From Mastigamoeba balamuthi (Eukaryota > Evosea > Mastigamoebida > Mastigamoebidae), in assembly GCA_902651635.1 (NCBI GenBank), contig CACRSC010001920.1:384651-448650 (forward strand): 64,000 bases of DNA, read 5' to 3'. This document shows, piece by piece, positions 43,736-55,789 of the stretch (position 1 is its first letter; the number at the start of each line of letters is the position of its first letter). The translations under genes were made by a program, and so were the position numbers. A model generated the notes under the pieces. That model was not told where the DNA came from, did not search any database, and was given only the letters and a program-made list of their open reading frames with translations.

Positions 43736-45918
43736 TCAGCTGTGGTGCGTGCTGGTCGAGTGCATGTACGTGGGGTCGTAGTTGACCGACGTGGACCCGT
43801 CCACGCTGTACTGGGGCGGGGTGATCACCATCTGCATCTGCGGGCCGTCCGATGACGAGCCCGAGCGCGACTGGTTGCCCGCCGCCGCGGCCACGGCGCT
43901 GGCCATCGCCACCGCGTCCTCGTACGGCGTCACGTTGGCGAACGACGCCGCGATGCTCATCGGGGGTATCGGCGCCTCGACCGGCAGGTTGAGCGGCTTG
44001 GGGTCCCTCCTCCCCCTCTTGCGGCTGCGGGACGGCAGAGGAGGCGAGGGGTCAGCAGCGGGCAGCACAGACAGGCCAGCGAGAGCGAGCGCACCAGTAG
44101 ATGCAGCCGTACGCGCTGAGCGCGGCAAAGCCGCACAGGATGAAGAACCCGCCGATGCCCACCGGCAGCGCGATCGCCAGCGTGTGGTCTGGGGGTCAGC
44201 AGCGGTGAGACGCAGAGACAGCGCGACGCAAGGGCTTACCTGGGTTCTTGCGGACTTCGTAGGTCAGGCGGAAGCCGTTGCCACCGTTGTTGAAGTCCGA
44301 GATGAACTGGATGAGGGCTGACGACGAGTAGATCTTCCACGACTGCGGCTGCGCGGCGGCCGTGAACGACGAGTCGAGCACGGCCGTGGCGGGGTCCGCG
44401 CCCCTGAGCACCGTCAGCGAGTCGCCGTCGCCGATGTCGAGCCAGTCGAACGAGACGTGTATGTAGTCCCAGTCGCTGCCGCGCCTGCCCGACGGCGTGA
44501 TGACCCACGAGCACTGCGTGTCCTGTGTGTAGAACGAGTGCCGCCTGTCCGCGGCGCCCCTGTCCGACTGTATCGCTCCCCTCCTGTCCGTGTGGACCTC
44601 GGTGACGTTGGGGACGCAGCCGCGCTCGCAGCGGGGGCCCCAGAGGGAGTGCGGGCAGCTGCAGGCGCCCTGGACGCACGCGCCCCCGTTGCACGCGGCG
44701 CTGCTGCTGCACGACGAGTTGCGCCCGCACTGCTCCCAGCTCAGCACGTTGTACGTCGAGTAGCCCAGCGACCTCTCGAACGTCGACCTGTAGACCGTCA
44801 CGTAGACCACGCCGGGCGACAGCAGCGTCGGCAGCGTCCGAGTGACCTGCGCGGTGAGAGCAGAACAGAGCAGAACACATAGCAGAAGAGTGAGCACATC
44901 GAGACCGCGCAACAACAACAGCGGCGGGGGAGAACGTCGCGCGCACGTTGAGCGGGATCTTCGGGGGCGCGATGCGGGTGTCGACGTGCTGGGACCAGGG
45001 CCAGATGTAGCGCCAGTCGGCGCTGGTGGAGAAGATGCAGCCCTCGCACCAGAGGTCGTACCACTCCTGCCCGGTCGTCAGCCTGTCGGGGATCCTGAAG
45101 TCCATCTCCAGCGGCTCCCCGGGGCACACGCTCCTCCTGAACGGGCTGATCTGGTACGTGCACCCGGTGCCCTCGAAGTTGTCCGCGCACGTGCAGGTTC
45201 CCAGCAGGTGCCTTCGGTGTGTTCATTCGGTGAGTTCACCGCTTGGGCCTTCTGAGAAATTGCTCAAAGAGTCCGAAAGTCGTACGTGCACTTGCCGTGC
45301 CCGTAGCGGGTGCAGGACGCGTCGCAGCCGGGCTTGGAGCACGTGACCTGCACCTGCAGGGTCGCGGGCGCGTAGACCTGCGACGTGCGCTCGTTCCACG
45401 CGAGGATCTCGAGCTGGTACGTTCCCTGGTAGCCCGCGGTGCAGTTGACGACGAGGCTCCACTCGGTGTCGCTCTGCGGCACGGTCCCCGCGCGCTGGAC
45501 GCCGACCAGGGCCACGGGGCCCTGCGGGGGGTCGAGGGCGACCGACGTCGCCGCGCTGGTCACGGAGAACGTGCTCGTCAGCGAGTAGTGCACGGCGTCG
45601 GCTCCCTGCGACGACCACGCGAGCCTCACCGTCTGGTTCAGTGCGCTCAGCCGCAGCGCCGGCGCGGCGACCGCGGCCCCCGCGGAGACCAGCGGGCTGC
45701 CCTTGGCGCCCGCGACCCAGACCGAGAGGGGCGCCGTCACCGCGAAAGGCTGCTAATATGCGTGTCCGCATGCGGTGGGCGAATTGTTTACTTGTTAGGG
45801 GAAATCGCACAGGAGCGCTCACTCAAACGCGGGGGCTCGGGGGGGCGAGCGGCACCTGACCGCGCGCGGCCGCGAGGAGCGCGAGCACGCAGAGGGGCAC
45901 GGCCTGCACGAGGCGCAT
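43736..45918 (-). CDS. CUB/EGF-domain single-pass receptor
   Basis: Six phase-consistent exons: 45918-45856, 45749-45286, 45211-44947, 44846-44240, 44188-44095 and 44024-43736, about 593 residues. It has a signal peptide (MRLVQAVPLCVLALLAAARG), a beta-sandwich-like region, an EGF-like motif (CSKPGCDASCTRYGHGKC, then TCTCADNFEGTGC), a second EGF-like motif (CSSSAACNGGACVQGACSC) and a CUB domain (CSWVITP, DYIHVSFDWLDIGDGDSLTV, ALIQFISD, GFRLTYEV). A transmembrane helix (IALPVGIGGFFILCGFAALS) leads into a basic, Ser-rich tail of about 90 residues with Tyr-containing motifs. CUB and EGF modules bind extracellular ligands, so this is probably an adhesion or recognition receptor. The fourth intron (from the 3' side) carries CTCTG-type repeats. 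Confidence 0.78.
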
Positions 45919-46678
45919 TTTCCAACGGCGCTTGAGGGGAAGAGTGCGGGTGACAGAGTCACAGTAACCTGCGCTGTTGTGAATTCCGGACAAAATGTGA
46001 TGTAAAGGTGCACAAGTTGCGGGAATATCTGACCGGCGCTGAGCGGCGCCGAGCGGCCCCCGCGCCGCCGGACCAGTGGGGACACGCGCGCGTAGCCGGG
46101 GCCCGTGCGAGCGGGGGCCGCCGGCGCGCGGATATCGCATGATTGAGAACAATGCAACGCAGGAATTCTGTTCATTCCCTTCGTTTTTCTCCAGCAAAAA
46201 CGAGCAAAAACAAGCAATAGCCCGCGAAATAAGGTGCACACGGAAATCAGAATGCAACGGGCTGCGAAATAGTGAGACCCGGTAAGCCACTCCCTTGTAC
46301 TCCGCCGCGCGGGGCTCACAGTCGGTTGGTCAGAGGTGAAACAATTGCATGGAATAATCTGAAAGCCGACCAAGGTCTGATTTGGGGACTTTGGGGCTCT
46401 TGGCCTGTTTTGGGCACACAAAAGACACCATCAAAAGTTTGAAAATGCAACAGTTATAATGACAGGGGTTGGCCCTGCGCGGCCCCGACAACGCCGTCAC
46501 GTTGACGTTGCCGCATCGCCTGATACAACGTCCGCAAATGTTCAGCCTCGACCTTTTCAGAACCACGCCTCGTTACCACTTCAATAAGGTACATCAAAGG
46601 CACACCAGAACAGGATGGTGACTCCGAGCATGACGTTTTCCTCCAGGGAGACTAAAAATAAATGGTTAGGGGGTTTAG
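45919..46678. promoter_or_regulatory. Upstream region of the CUB receptor gene
   Basis: A 760-base gap with no supported gene, relatively AT-rich from 46130 on. GGAATATCTG near 46021 and GATATCG near 46133 recall motifs seen upstream of other genes here. It must hold the minus-strand promoter of the CUB gene and the upstream flank of the tRNA gene. Confidence 0.35.
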
Positions 46679-46751
46679 CTCATTTGGTAGAGCGCACCGT
46701 TCGCATCGGTGAGGCGCGGGGATCGAAACCCTGAACCTCCAATTTTTTTCC
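46679..46751 (+). tRNA. tRNA-Ala (anticodon CGC)
   Basis: A 73-base cloverleaf without intron. Acceptor stem GGGGGTT pairs with AACCTCC, including the G3-U70 wobble pair that marks alanine tRNAs. The D arm is GCTC-ATTTGGTA-GAGC. The anticodon stem CACCG/CGGTG encloses TTCGCAT, giving CGC. The T arm is CGGGG-ATCGAAA-CCCTG, with an unusual first loop base (A for T). CCA is not encoded. A T-run follows directly. Confidence 0.93.
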
Positions 46752-46752
46752 C

Positions 46753-46759
46753 TACAGGT
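46753..46759 (+). terminator. Pol III terminator of tRNA-Ala
   Basis: Seven consecutive T residues begin two bases after the discriminator base, as expected for RNA polymerase III termination. Confidence 0.85.
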
Positions 46760-46797
46760 ACCTTGTTTTTAAGTTTAAGGGCTGAACGCCCGTTACA

Positions 46798-49193
46798 CTA
46801 GGCTGAGAGCGCTGCTCTCAACTTCTGTGCCTTGGCGAAGCAGCGTGTCTGCTGCAGGCGCTGCGCCCACGCACTGCGCAGCACGGCAGAGGCCATGTCG
46901 CTGTAGTGGTCGGTGTCGGCCAGCACGGGGACGTTGCCGATGTGCATCGGGCACACGCCGCCCCAGCAGACGAGGTCGCTGTTGTCGACGAGCTCCGTCT
47001 TGGCCGCGAACGCCTCGTCCCGCGCCGCCGTCGCGTTGAAGATGGCGACGTCCATGCCGACGCCCGCCGCCTGCAGCCCCAGCGCGCACCTCGCGCACCT
47101 CTCCACGCTGCCGCTGCCGCTGGCCGCGCTGGCCGCCAGGCAGTAGCGGTCGGTGGCCTTGGGTCCGTCGGCGAGGTGGACCATGCACGTCGACCTGCGC
47201 GACCAGTAGCGCAGGCTGGGCTCCACGAACCGCGTGTCGATCTCGCGGGGCAGGTAGTACGCGCCGCTGACGACGAGCCGGAAGCGGAAGCCGTCGACCC
47301 AGCGCGGGACGGCGACGCGCGTGGTGAAGTCGATGTACTGCCGGGCGCCCGGGTTGCTGAACGTCGCCTCGGCGAAGCTCGCGTTGAGCCGCTCGGCCGC
47401 GTCGCGCACGGCGGCGCTGTACTGGCACGCGTGCGAGTCGCCGACGAGCAGGACGAGGACCTCGGGCGAGCGCCGCACGAGGTGCCACGGGTGGTTGAAG
47501 TCGGGGCTCGCGGTGATGTAGGCGACGCTCGCCCTCTCCGCGTTGCGCAGCAGCTCGGCAGCCGTGTAGTTGTTGCCGTCGAGCCTCCACGGCATCGACG
47601 ACGCGTCCAGCAGCCGCGGGCCGGCGTCTGCAGCGCACGGCACGGCGGCCTGCAGGTCGTTGCGGTGCGCCAGCCTCTCGGCGTCGAGCGCGGCGGTCAG
47701 CTGCTCGCGCTCGAGGGCGAAGGCGGCGCCCTGGTAGCCCACGTGGGACATGAGCGCCGGGACGACAGTCGCCGCGACGAAGACGGCGGCCGTCATGCGC
47801 TTGGGCCACCGGGCCGACTGCACGCGGAGCTCGATGTGGTGGTACGACAGCGACGCGAGGAGAGCGGTCAGCGCGAGCGTCGTGGCGGCGAGCTCGAGGT
47901 CCCCGAGGGCGGGGAAGCGGAGGCGGAGGACGTGGATGACGGGCCAGTGGACGAGGTACACCGAGTAGGACATGTTGCCCAGCCCCTCGAGCGCGGAGGC
48001 CGCGGCAGACTCGGGGAGGCGCAGCCTCAGCCCCAGCAGCAGCGCCGACACCCCGGCGACGAGCACAGTGACGGCCGACGGCCAGTTGGCGCCGGTGACC
48101 AGCGCGGACGTCACGAAGAGGACAGCGACGCACACAGCGCAAACATGCGCGGCCCTGCGCTGTCCCGAGGGCTCTCGCTGCTGCTCCGGCTGCTGCAGTC
48201 CCTGCACTCGAACGCTGTCGTCGTAGTGCGCGACGGCGGCCCCGAGGCAGAACTCCCAGTAGCGCGACGCGGGGAAGAAGAACTTGAGCTGCGGGCTCTG
48301 GAGGAAGACGAGCGCCAGCGACACGGCGGACGTCGCCGCGAGGTACGCGAAGACCAACGCCGTGAAGGCCCGCGAGCCCTGCGCAGCGCCGCACGCCCAG
48401 CGACGCACCGCGAGCAGAGGAAGCAGAAGCAGCGGCACGGCGACGTAGAGCTGCTCCTCGACCGCCAGCGACCAGAAGTGCAGCACCAGCGAGGGCCCGC
48501 CCACGTCGGCAAAGTACGCGCGGCTCGAGGCGAGGAACTGCAGGTTGGCTGCGTGTAGCGCAGCGGCCCGCAGGTCGCGGAACTGCTCGGACCGGGAGCA
48601 ATGCGCCGCCGAGGTGCAGAGGGAGGGGGCGCACAGGAGAGCTCCACACACGGCCGTCAGCACCACCGCGCTCGGCAGCGACAGGCGCTTCATCCTCCGG
48701 GTCACGAACCCCAGAATGTCCAGCGACCCCGCCGACAATTCCCTGAGCTGAGCGCACGAGAGCCCGTCAGTCAGTGAAAAAGAGTCGATAGAGCAGAGGA
48801 GAACTCGACAGGCGCATAGAGTACTCCTCGAGGTGGAGCAGCAAGAGAACCAGACAGCTGCACAGCACGAGAATGCGAGTGGGAGTGCTGATTTCGCCAC
48901 ACGTTCACGAAAGGGGGCGAGACGGGGCGATGAGGGCAGACCAGCGAGCCAAAGACGAGGTAGCCCGAGACGACGAAGAACACGTCGACGCCGACGAACC
49001 CGCCACGGAACCCGGGGGTGCCCAGGTGATACAAGACCACCAGCGTGACGGCGAGCGCCCGCAGCGCCTGTATGTCGACGCGCTTGGCCGTCGGTGGGCG
49101 GCACTTCGGGGACTCGGTCTGCTCTGCCCTCTCGTTGTCATTGGTGCATGCGGTAGCGCACTGCTCGCGCTGCCCTCCTGGCGCACTGTGCAT
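46798..49193 (-). CDS. Acyltransferase-3/SGNH membrane O-acyltransferase
   Basis: Two exons, 49193-48942 and 48747-46798, about 733 residues, joined in phase. The N-terminal acyltransferase-3 part has the OafA-type opening VDIQALRALAVTLVVLYHLG, GGFVGVDVFFVVSGYLV, then WSLAVEEQLYV and many transmembrane helices. The C-terminal part is an SGNH hydrolase-like domain with the catalytic block LLVGDSHACQY and a terminal DTDHYSD (Asp/His). Such proteins carry acyl groups across a membrane and attach them to surface glycans; this architecture is widespread in bacteria. I infer modification of extracellular or Golgi-lumen polysaccharide. A bacterial origin is plausible, though the gene now has an intron of 194 nt and host-like GC. 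The start codon is uncertain, with in-frame ATGs upstream to 49304. Confidence 0.82.
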
Positions 49194-49766
49194 GCTCGGC
49201 AAGAGCAGATGGGTCTGTGACACCAGGGATGTAGTTGTGGTGTGCGGAATCCAGCCCCGCGTACCCCGCACTGGCATACGCTCAATCGGGCTATCTATCC
49301 CCACCCGACATATCCCCTCACATTCTGCGTCGTCTCAGGCCCAGGAGAGCATGCACACCGCCCCTGCTGCATCCATCTTCCAAAGGGCCTTCTGTGAGCT
49401 GGCTCAATTGTGTAGGGCTCGTTGCTTCAATCGCTGTGTCTTTGGTTCTGCCCTCGTCGGAGACAGTAGCAGATGCAGTGCATTCGTATCCCAGAAGGGG
49501 CATCCCGCACTAGTTGTGTAGATTTCAAAAATATGGCACCCTTTTATGGCCAAATCCTTCCCTCATTCATCTGAGTGCGTGCGCACGCTCCAGCGTTTCC
49601 TATCATCAGATGCAGGCCTAGGCGCTCCACCTGAGAATGACTGAGCTTTTTCAGCAGAGGTGTACATGGGAGATGATGGCCCGAAAAATGCGGGTTTATT
49701 TCGTTTTGGTGCTTGACTAGTCGGGCCTGTGTGTGCCTCTTGTGGCAGCGTCTCGACTTGAGGCTG
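49194..49766. other. Intergenic spacer, no gene seen
   Basis: Lower GC from about 49500. It lies between the start of the acyltransferase gene and the 3' end of HSP70. Open frames are short and without features. Confidence 0.35.
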
Positions 49767-50270
49767 CTAGTCGATCTCTTCGATCCTGGGCCCCGCAGTC
49801 CTGGGCGGGGCAGAGCCGGCCGCCCCAGACCCCGCGGGCGCTGCTTCCCCGCAGCCAGCCCCCTGGTTCTGGCACAGCCTGACCATCACCGGCTGCACTA
49901 CCGTCTCGAGCTGCCTGGCCCGCTCCTCGTACTCCTCCTTGCCCGCGTCCTGGTGGCTGTCGAGCCAGTCAAGGGCGCCCCTCACCGCCTCCTCGGCCCG
50001 GGCCCTGTCCTCGGCCGGGAGCTTGGCGGCGGCGGCCTCGTGGCAGAGGGCGTTGCGGACGGCGTAGGCGTGGGCCTCGAGGCGGTTCTTGGCCTCGACG
50101 CGCTCGCGCTGCCTCGTGTCGTCTTCGCGGAACTGCTGGGCCTCGGCGACCATGCGGTCGATCTGGTCCTTGCTCAGGCTGCGGGCGTCGTTGTGGGTGA
50201 CGGCGATGCTCTTGCGGGTGCCGGTGGTCTTGTCCTCGGCGGTGACGGTGAGGATGCAGTTGGCGTCGAT

Positions 50271-50303
<33 letters not shown>

Positions 50304-51776
50304 GGGCGCCGGGGGGATGCCGGCCAGCTCGAAGCGGCCCAGGAGGCTGTTGTTGGCGGTCATCTGGCGCTCGCCCTGGAAGACCTGGATGAGCACGGCG
50401 GGCTGGTTGTCGGTGTAGGTCGAGAAGGTCTGGCTGCGGCGGACGGGCACTTGGGTGTTGCGCGGGATGACCGGGGCCATGACGCCGCCGGCGGTCTCGA
50501 TGCCCAGGGTCAGCGGGGCGATGTCGAGGAGGACGACGTCCTCGGTGGCCGCGCCTCCCTGGCCCGTCAGGATGGCGGCCTGCACTGCGGCGCCGTAGGC
50601 GACGGCCTCGTCGGGGTTGACCGAGCGGTTGGGCTCGAGGCCGTTGAAGTACTCGCGGACGAGCTGCTGCACGCGGGGGATGCGCGTGGAGCCGCCCACG
50701 AGCACGACCTCGTGCACGCCCTGCTTGTCCACGCGCGCGTCGCGGAGCACGCGGTCCAGCGGCTCGATGGTCGCGCGGAAGAGGTCCGCGCAGAGCTCCT
50801 CGAACTTGGCGCGCGTGATGGGCTCGTAGAGGTCGAGGCCCTCGTAGATCTGGTCGACCTCGACCGTACCCTCCGTCGCAGAGCTCAGCGTGCGCTTGGC
50901 CCGCTCGCACGCGGTGCGCAGGCGGCGCAGGGCCCGCGGGGACGCCCGGAGGTCCTTGCCAGGGTTCCTGCGCGCGAACACGCCGGCAAAGTGCTCGACG
51001 AGGCGGTTGTCGAGGTCCTCGCCGCCCAGGTGCGTGTTGCCGCCCGTCGCGCGCACCTCGAAGACGCCGTCGGCGATGGTGAGCAGGCTGACGTCGTGCG
51101 TGCCGCCCCCAAAGTCGAAGATGACCACGTTCTTCTCGGCCGCGCCGCTGCCACCCGCAGCCCTCTTGTCGAGGCCGTAGGCCAGCGCTGCCGCCGTGGG
51201 CTCGTTGATGATGCGCAGCACGCGGAGCCCCGCGATGGTCCCCGCGTCCTTGGTGGCCTGGCGCTGCTCGTTGTTGAAGTAGGCCGGCACCGTCACGACG
51301 GCCTCGGTGACCTCGGTCCCCAGGTACTCCTCCGCCGTCTGCTTCATCTTGGCCAGCACCATCGCGCTCACCTCCTCGGCCGAGAACGCACGCCGCTCGC
51401 CCCTGTGCGTCACGCGGATCGAGGGCTTGCCGGTGGCGTCGGACGCGACCTCGAAGGGCCAGTGCCGCAGGTCCTCCTGCACGCTGGGGTCGGCGTAGCG
51501 GCGCCCGATGAGGCGCTTGGCGTCGAACACGGTGTTCTCGGGGTTCATGGCCGCCTGGTTCTTGGCCGCCTCCCCGACCAGCCGCTCCGTCTCGGTGAAG
51601 GCCACGTACGACGGCGTCACGCGGTTCCCCTGGTCGTTGGCGATCACCTCGACCCTCCCGTCCCGCATCACCGCAACCCCGCTGAACGTCGTCCCCAGGT
51701 CGATGCCCACCGCGTACTTCTTGCCGCTCTTCCCCTCGGGTGCTGCCGTCGTCGTCGTCGTGCGTTGCGCCGACAT
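49767..51776 (-). CDS. HSP70: HSP70, cytosolic type
   Basis: Single exon of 670 codons, normal length. The nucleotide-binding domain has [16 protein letters not shown] near residue 21, [31 protein letters not shown] and [16 protein letters not shown]. The substrate-binding domain includes [21 protein letters not shown]-like sequence and the alpha lid. The chain ends in IEEID, an EEVD-like tail recognised by TPR co-chaperones such as Hop, so it is cytosolic or nuclear. One oddity: the usual FDLGGGTFDVS reads [11 protein letters not shown], with His for Phe near the phosphate loop. The gene lacks introns, as is common for heat-inducible HSP70. Confidence 0.95.
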
Positions 51777-51974
51777 GGTTGCTGTGGTCTGCTCTCTCTT
51801 CCTTCCTTGGGTGCTCTGCTGGCACTGGCGAGCTCTGTTGATCTGCTGCTTTTTGGGTTTCTGCTCACAGAATGAGGCTCCGGGTGGCGGTTTTGAGGCA
51901 CTGCCGCGGAAGAGTCGCGTGGTTCTGGACTAGATGTCAGGCAGTTCCATCTGCAATCTCAACGGCAACTCCGG

Positions 51975-51982
51975 GAAATTTC
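51975..51982. promoter_or_regulatory. Possible heat-shock element upstream of HSP70
   Basis: GAAATTTC (GAAnnTTC) lies about 200 bases before the HSP70 start codon. It is a single unit without a clear neighbour, so weaker than those in front of STI1 and HSP90. Confidence 0.25.
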
Positions 51983-52155
51983 AGCTTTTCATGCCCAGAT
52001 GCGAGAGTTCACTTGTCTCGGGACCATTCACAGTAAAAGGACTGCACGAAATGTTCCGGCAGGACAGAAGGCTAGGGGGAAGAGGGTGCCAATTGCTGCT
52101 GGGCCGCTCACACTGCACTTGGCGCCAGCTCCGCCTGAACAAACGCGCACGGTGC

Positions 52156-54339
52156 TCAGTGCACCACGAAGGACCAGCCCTGCAGGCTCGGCGTGGGGCT
52201 CTGAACAATCAGCGGTCTGCCCTCCTGCATCGCGCCGCCAAAATCGCCGTAGAACGGCCTGCACGTGGCACACTGCACAGACGCCTCGTACGTGCCATTG
52301 CCCACGCTCAGCGAGACCGTGTAGATCGACTGCCCTCCTCTGCACACCCACGACTCGGCGCTGCCGCCCCCCCGCACGCACCCGATGCACCACGCGAGCC
52401 CGTCGGGCCCGAACGAGCACAGCGTCTTCTGCCCCTCGGTCCCGCAGCGTTCCCCAGACGACGCTCCGTCGCTGATGCTGTCCGTGGGCCTCTGGTGTGT
52501 GGGTCGCGTGGTCGACGACGCTGTGCTGACCGCCAGCGCTGCGATGGCCGCTGCTCCCCCGCAGATGACCAGCGCTTGCACGGCGATGACAGCCCAGAAC
52601 AGCGTCCTGTGTCGGCGCTGCTGCTGCGAGTCGGGGCTGCGCTTGGCGGACCCGTTGGGCCGGGCGCAGTTCTCGGCCTCGAGGACGAAGTTGTCCGTCT
52701 GTGGTCGCTCTGCCGCCGCCCCGTTGCCGTTCACGTTGTCGGGTCCACACAGTGCGCAACGCTCGCTGCCTCCGCCGGGGCTGCACGGGCTGTGTGGCGG
52801 CGAGGGCTCCGGCGCCCCGCTCTCGTTTCTGACGACCAAGTGGGGTGCCTCGTTGGCGCGCGGCACCGGCGTCGACTCGGCTTGCTTCCTCCTGCAGCTC
52901 TTGCGGTGCGTCTCCTCGCGCGCGAACCACTTGCCCGGCTCGCAGCACTCGCCGTTGCAGTAGAACGCGAACAGCTCGTGGTGCCTGCCGTTGGCCACCT
53001 GCGCCGGGCTCAGTTGAGTCTCGGAGGGCGCAGGCGAGGGTGAGCAGCAACAGCACCTTGTCATGCGGGTACGGGCAGAGAAACTTGGAGGTCTTCCTCA
53101 GCGGGGGGCCCGCCAGCTGCCCGGGCGAGCAGTTGTTGTCGGGCCTGCGGGTGCTGGCCGGGCAGCGGTGCAGCTTGCAGAAGTAGGCGCTCTGGCAGAA
53201 CCCCAGGCACTTGCCCGCCGCGGCCTCGTCGTGCAGGCGCTGCACGTCGCGTTGCACGGCGGGGTCCTTCCGGACCCAGTCGGACCTGGCCAGTCTCCCC
53301 AGCCTCAGCGTGCACTCGACTCCGCGCTCGCACGTGCCCCTCGCAGCACCCGCGGCCGCAGCCTCGGTCCCCTCTGGTGTCTCCAGCGCTGCTGGGGCCG
53401 CTCTCTTTCTGGACCTCGTCCACCTGGCTCTGTAGACAAGCACGTCGTGGTCTGGCGGAGGGATGTCAGCAAGTGGACCTCTGCTCAGTGCCGCTGCTGG
53501 TCGGCTTGAGGGAGCCAGCAGAGCGGGCGTGCACCGGAGCTGGTGGGAGAGCAGACGTGCAGCGGCACGCAGTGCAGAGCACAGAACTCGCGCGACGCGC
53601 ACGCGCCGTAGCACTGCAGCTGCGACAGCTGCCACGCTGCCTCCCATCTCTCGGCCACCTCGCGCAGCATCAGCCACTCCTCCTCGTCCTCCTCGTCAGC
53701 GTGGGCTCTGCGCATGTCCTCGAGCCTCTGCCTGCAGTGCGCACTGCGCGCAGTCGGCGGCAACGGCCGGCGTCAACGGGAGCCAGCAGCCGCACGGTGG
53801 CGGCGACTGAGGAGGGCACCACTTGGGCGGCGGTGCTGCAGCCGCGGTGCCCAAAGGGCCGCTTGCGAGCTGCGGTGCCGCGAGAGCGCCGCTGCTGCTG
53901 GCGGGAGGCGTCCGGGGAGGAGAGCAGCCGAGGAGGACGCTGTCGGCGACCAGGGGCGACTGGCCGCCCCACGCGAGAGCCCCGCAGTCGCCGCAGTCGC
54001 CGCAGTCGCCGCAGTCGCCGCAGTCGCCGCAGTCCTGCCGGAGACGCTGTCAGTGGAACGGGCGACGGCAGTTGCGCGACTGCACCATCATGCCCTCAGG
54101 CGTCGCACTGCGAACAGTGCGGGCGAAATATCGGTGACGTCATACGAACGCGGTGCGTCTAAGTGGTGTTGGGCGACTGCCCGGATGCGAGAACAGCGTG
54201 GCGTCGCTTCTGCCCCGGAGCTGCAGCTCTCGCACGCAGCTGTGCCGCGAGGGCGGCAGTGCCGTCGCGCGGAGATGAGGCGAAGCCCACGCACGGGGTG
54301 CTCGGACCGAGGGGCACCATGTGTTGAGGTATGGCACAT
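52156..54339 (-). CDS. Cys-rich single-pass membrane protein, unknown
   Basis: Proposed exons 54339-54109, 54034-53820, 53731-53535, 53451-53057 and 52998-52156, phase-consistent, about 626 residues. Two similar Cys/His modules occur: QCYGACASREFCALHCVPLH and KCLGFCQSAYFCKLHRCPA. A third Cys cluster is FYCNGECCEPGKWF. A hydrophobic helix (LFWAVIAVQALVICGGAAAI) is followed by about 110 residues with paired Cys (CIGCVRGG, CATCRPFYGDF). With no signal peptide seen, type II orientation is likely. The second exon encodes six Asp-Cys-Gly repeats. The Cys/His spacing suggests metal binding, but no family is recognised. The first exon is the least certain part. A decayed copy of part of this gene lies at 56202-56362. 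Confidence 0.5.
53981..54034 (-). repeat. 9-bp tandem repeat encoding Asp-Cys-Gly
   Basis: Six near-perfect copies of GACTGCGGC on the minus strand, directly after a predicted splice acceptor. Likely to vary in copy number. Confidence 0.8.
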
Positions 54340-55670
54340 CCGCAGAATGATGACGCCAGTTTCTGAACTCTACAGTTATGAATTCGTTGAGATCTGAGAT
54401 TGAATTCCTCATACGAACCCAATTGGTGCTTACCCTTCCCAGTGCGTGAGAGCAATGTACCACCTCGGCTTGAACGCGCCAGTGTGGTGCCCCTGGGTGC
54501 GTGAGGGTATCAGTGGCAAAACGGGGGACGGGCAGCAAGCAGCTCTCTCCTTGGTCTTCATGAATGGCGCGTTGTCATGCGAATATCGTGGGCAGACTTT
54601 GTTGTCAACAACGTGGTCTAGTCCCCTCCATTGCGCAGATTGCGCAGTCAATGGCAGAGGAGGGCAGAGCGTATGGTTCAGTATGGGCTGTATTACAGGG
54701 ACGTGTACCTGACAGGCCTGCTCTACACTGGTGGTGACCTTCAGCTCTGCGGCCTCGCTGGCCCGCACTGCATCTCCGATGTCCAGGCAGGCTTGGTTGG
54801 CATCAGTCGCGTATCTCTCTGCTCGAGCCTTTCAAGAGCCTCCTCCATGTTCGCCTTGGCAAAAAACCCATTTTATGCCCTTTGCTCTGGAGTGTAGGAC
54901 GACGTCACACACTGCCACCTGTGTGGTGCCCTACCGGCGGGGGGTCCTTGCCTTTGATTGCTGCTTCCCACACTATCTGTCTGTCTGTCTGTTGTGTACC
55001 CTCCTCCTGTTGCCCTTTGTATGGCCCACTCCGCCCCACATGCAGGGAGAGCTTCAACCTGTTCTAGTCATGGCTCGTCTCGGGCTTTGGGGCCCGCTCA
55101 GAGATCCTGCCAGGCACAGGTTGTTGCTCATTTGCTTGCCTCGGGAGGTTCGCCGGCCCCTGGCTGGTCAACCCCGCAGGCATTGCTGCCCGCTAGGAGA
55201 ACCCAGCCAGTTCGGGCTCCGCTCCATGGGATAGGCTTGGCGTCCTTTCCGCGAGATAAGCGTAGTATGTCATTCCCACCATCTACATACACCCCACGTG
55301 TGGCTCCGATGCACAAGGGTGTGACCGGATTATGTTATTCTGGGCAAAATCGCGTTTACACGCACAATTATGGGTCGGACACGGTGGAAGGGTGTGCAAA
55401 CCACACATCCAAAAACCTCCAGGAAGCCGGGAGTTCGCCAAGGAGATTGCCCGTTCCTTTTTGTGTGCTTTTCTTCGAGTGTGCAGGGGCTTCGGTCGCA
55501 AGTTAGCGGCGCCTGATCGTTCCACACCCCGAGATCCGCCTCAGTCAGTGACGCGGGTACGCTATCTGCGACCACCTGTGGGGGGTCGGTGGGCTCCAGA
55601 AGACCGCGGTGTCGCCTTCGCTGTGCTGCTGGCCTGCCTCGGACTCTGGTGGGTGGGTGAGAGCTGCACA
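54340..55670. other. Lower-GC spacer without a recognisable gene
   Basis: About 1.3 kb with base composition like that of the left end of the window. A short TGTC microsatellite lies near 54977. I find no domain, tRNA or transposase block on either strand. Confidence 0.35.
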
Positions 55671-55789
55671 CCCACGGCTCCGCACTACAGCCCCCTCGCC
55701 GAGCACGGCCTGCGCCTGCACAGCGTCGTCCGAGTCAACAGCGAGGGCGTCTTTGGCGTAGCGCCCGAGCAGCCCCTGCCGCTCGCGAA

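Noticed and set aside
49713-51875. A 720-codon plus-strand frame over HSP70
   Set aside because: Antisense shadow of HSP70; composition dominated by Leu/Val/Arg/Gly and no recognisable domain.
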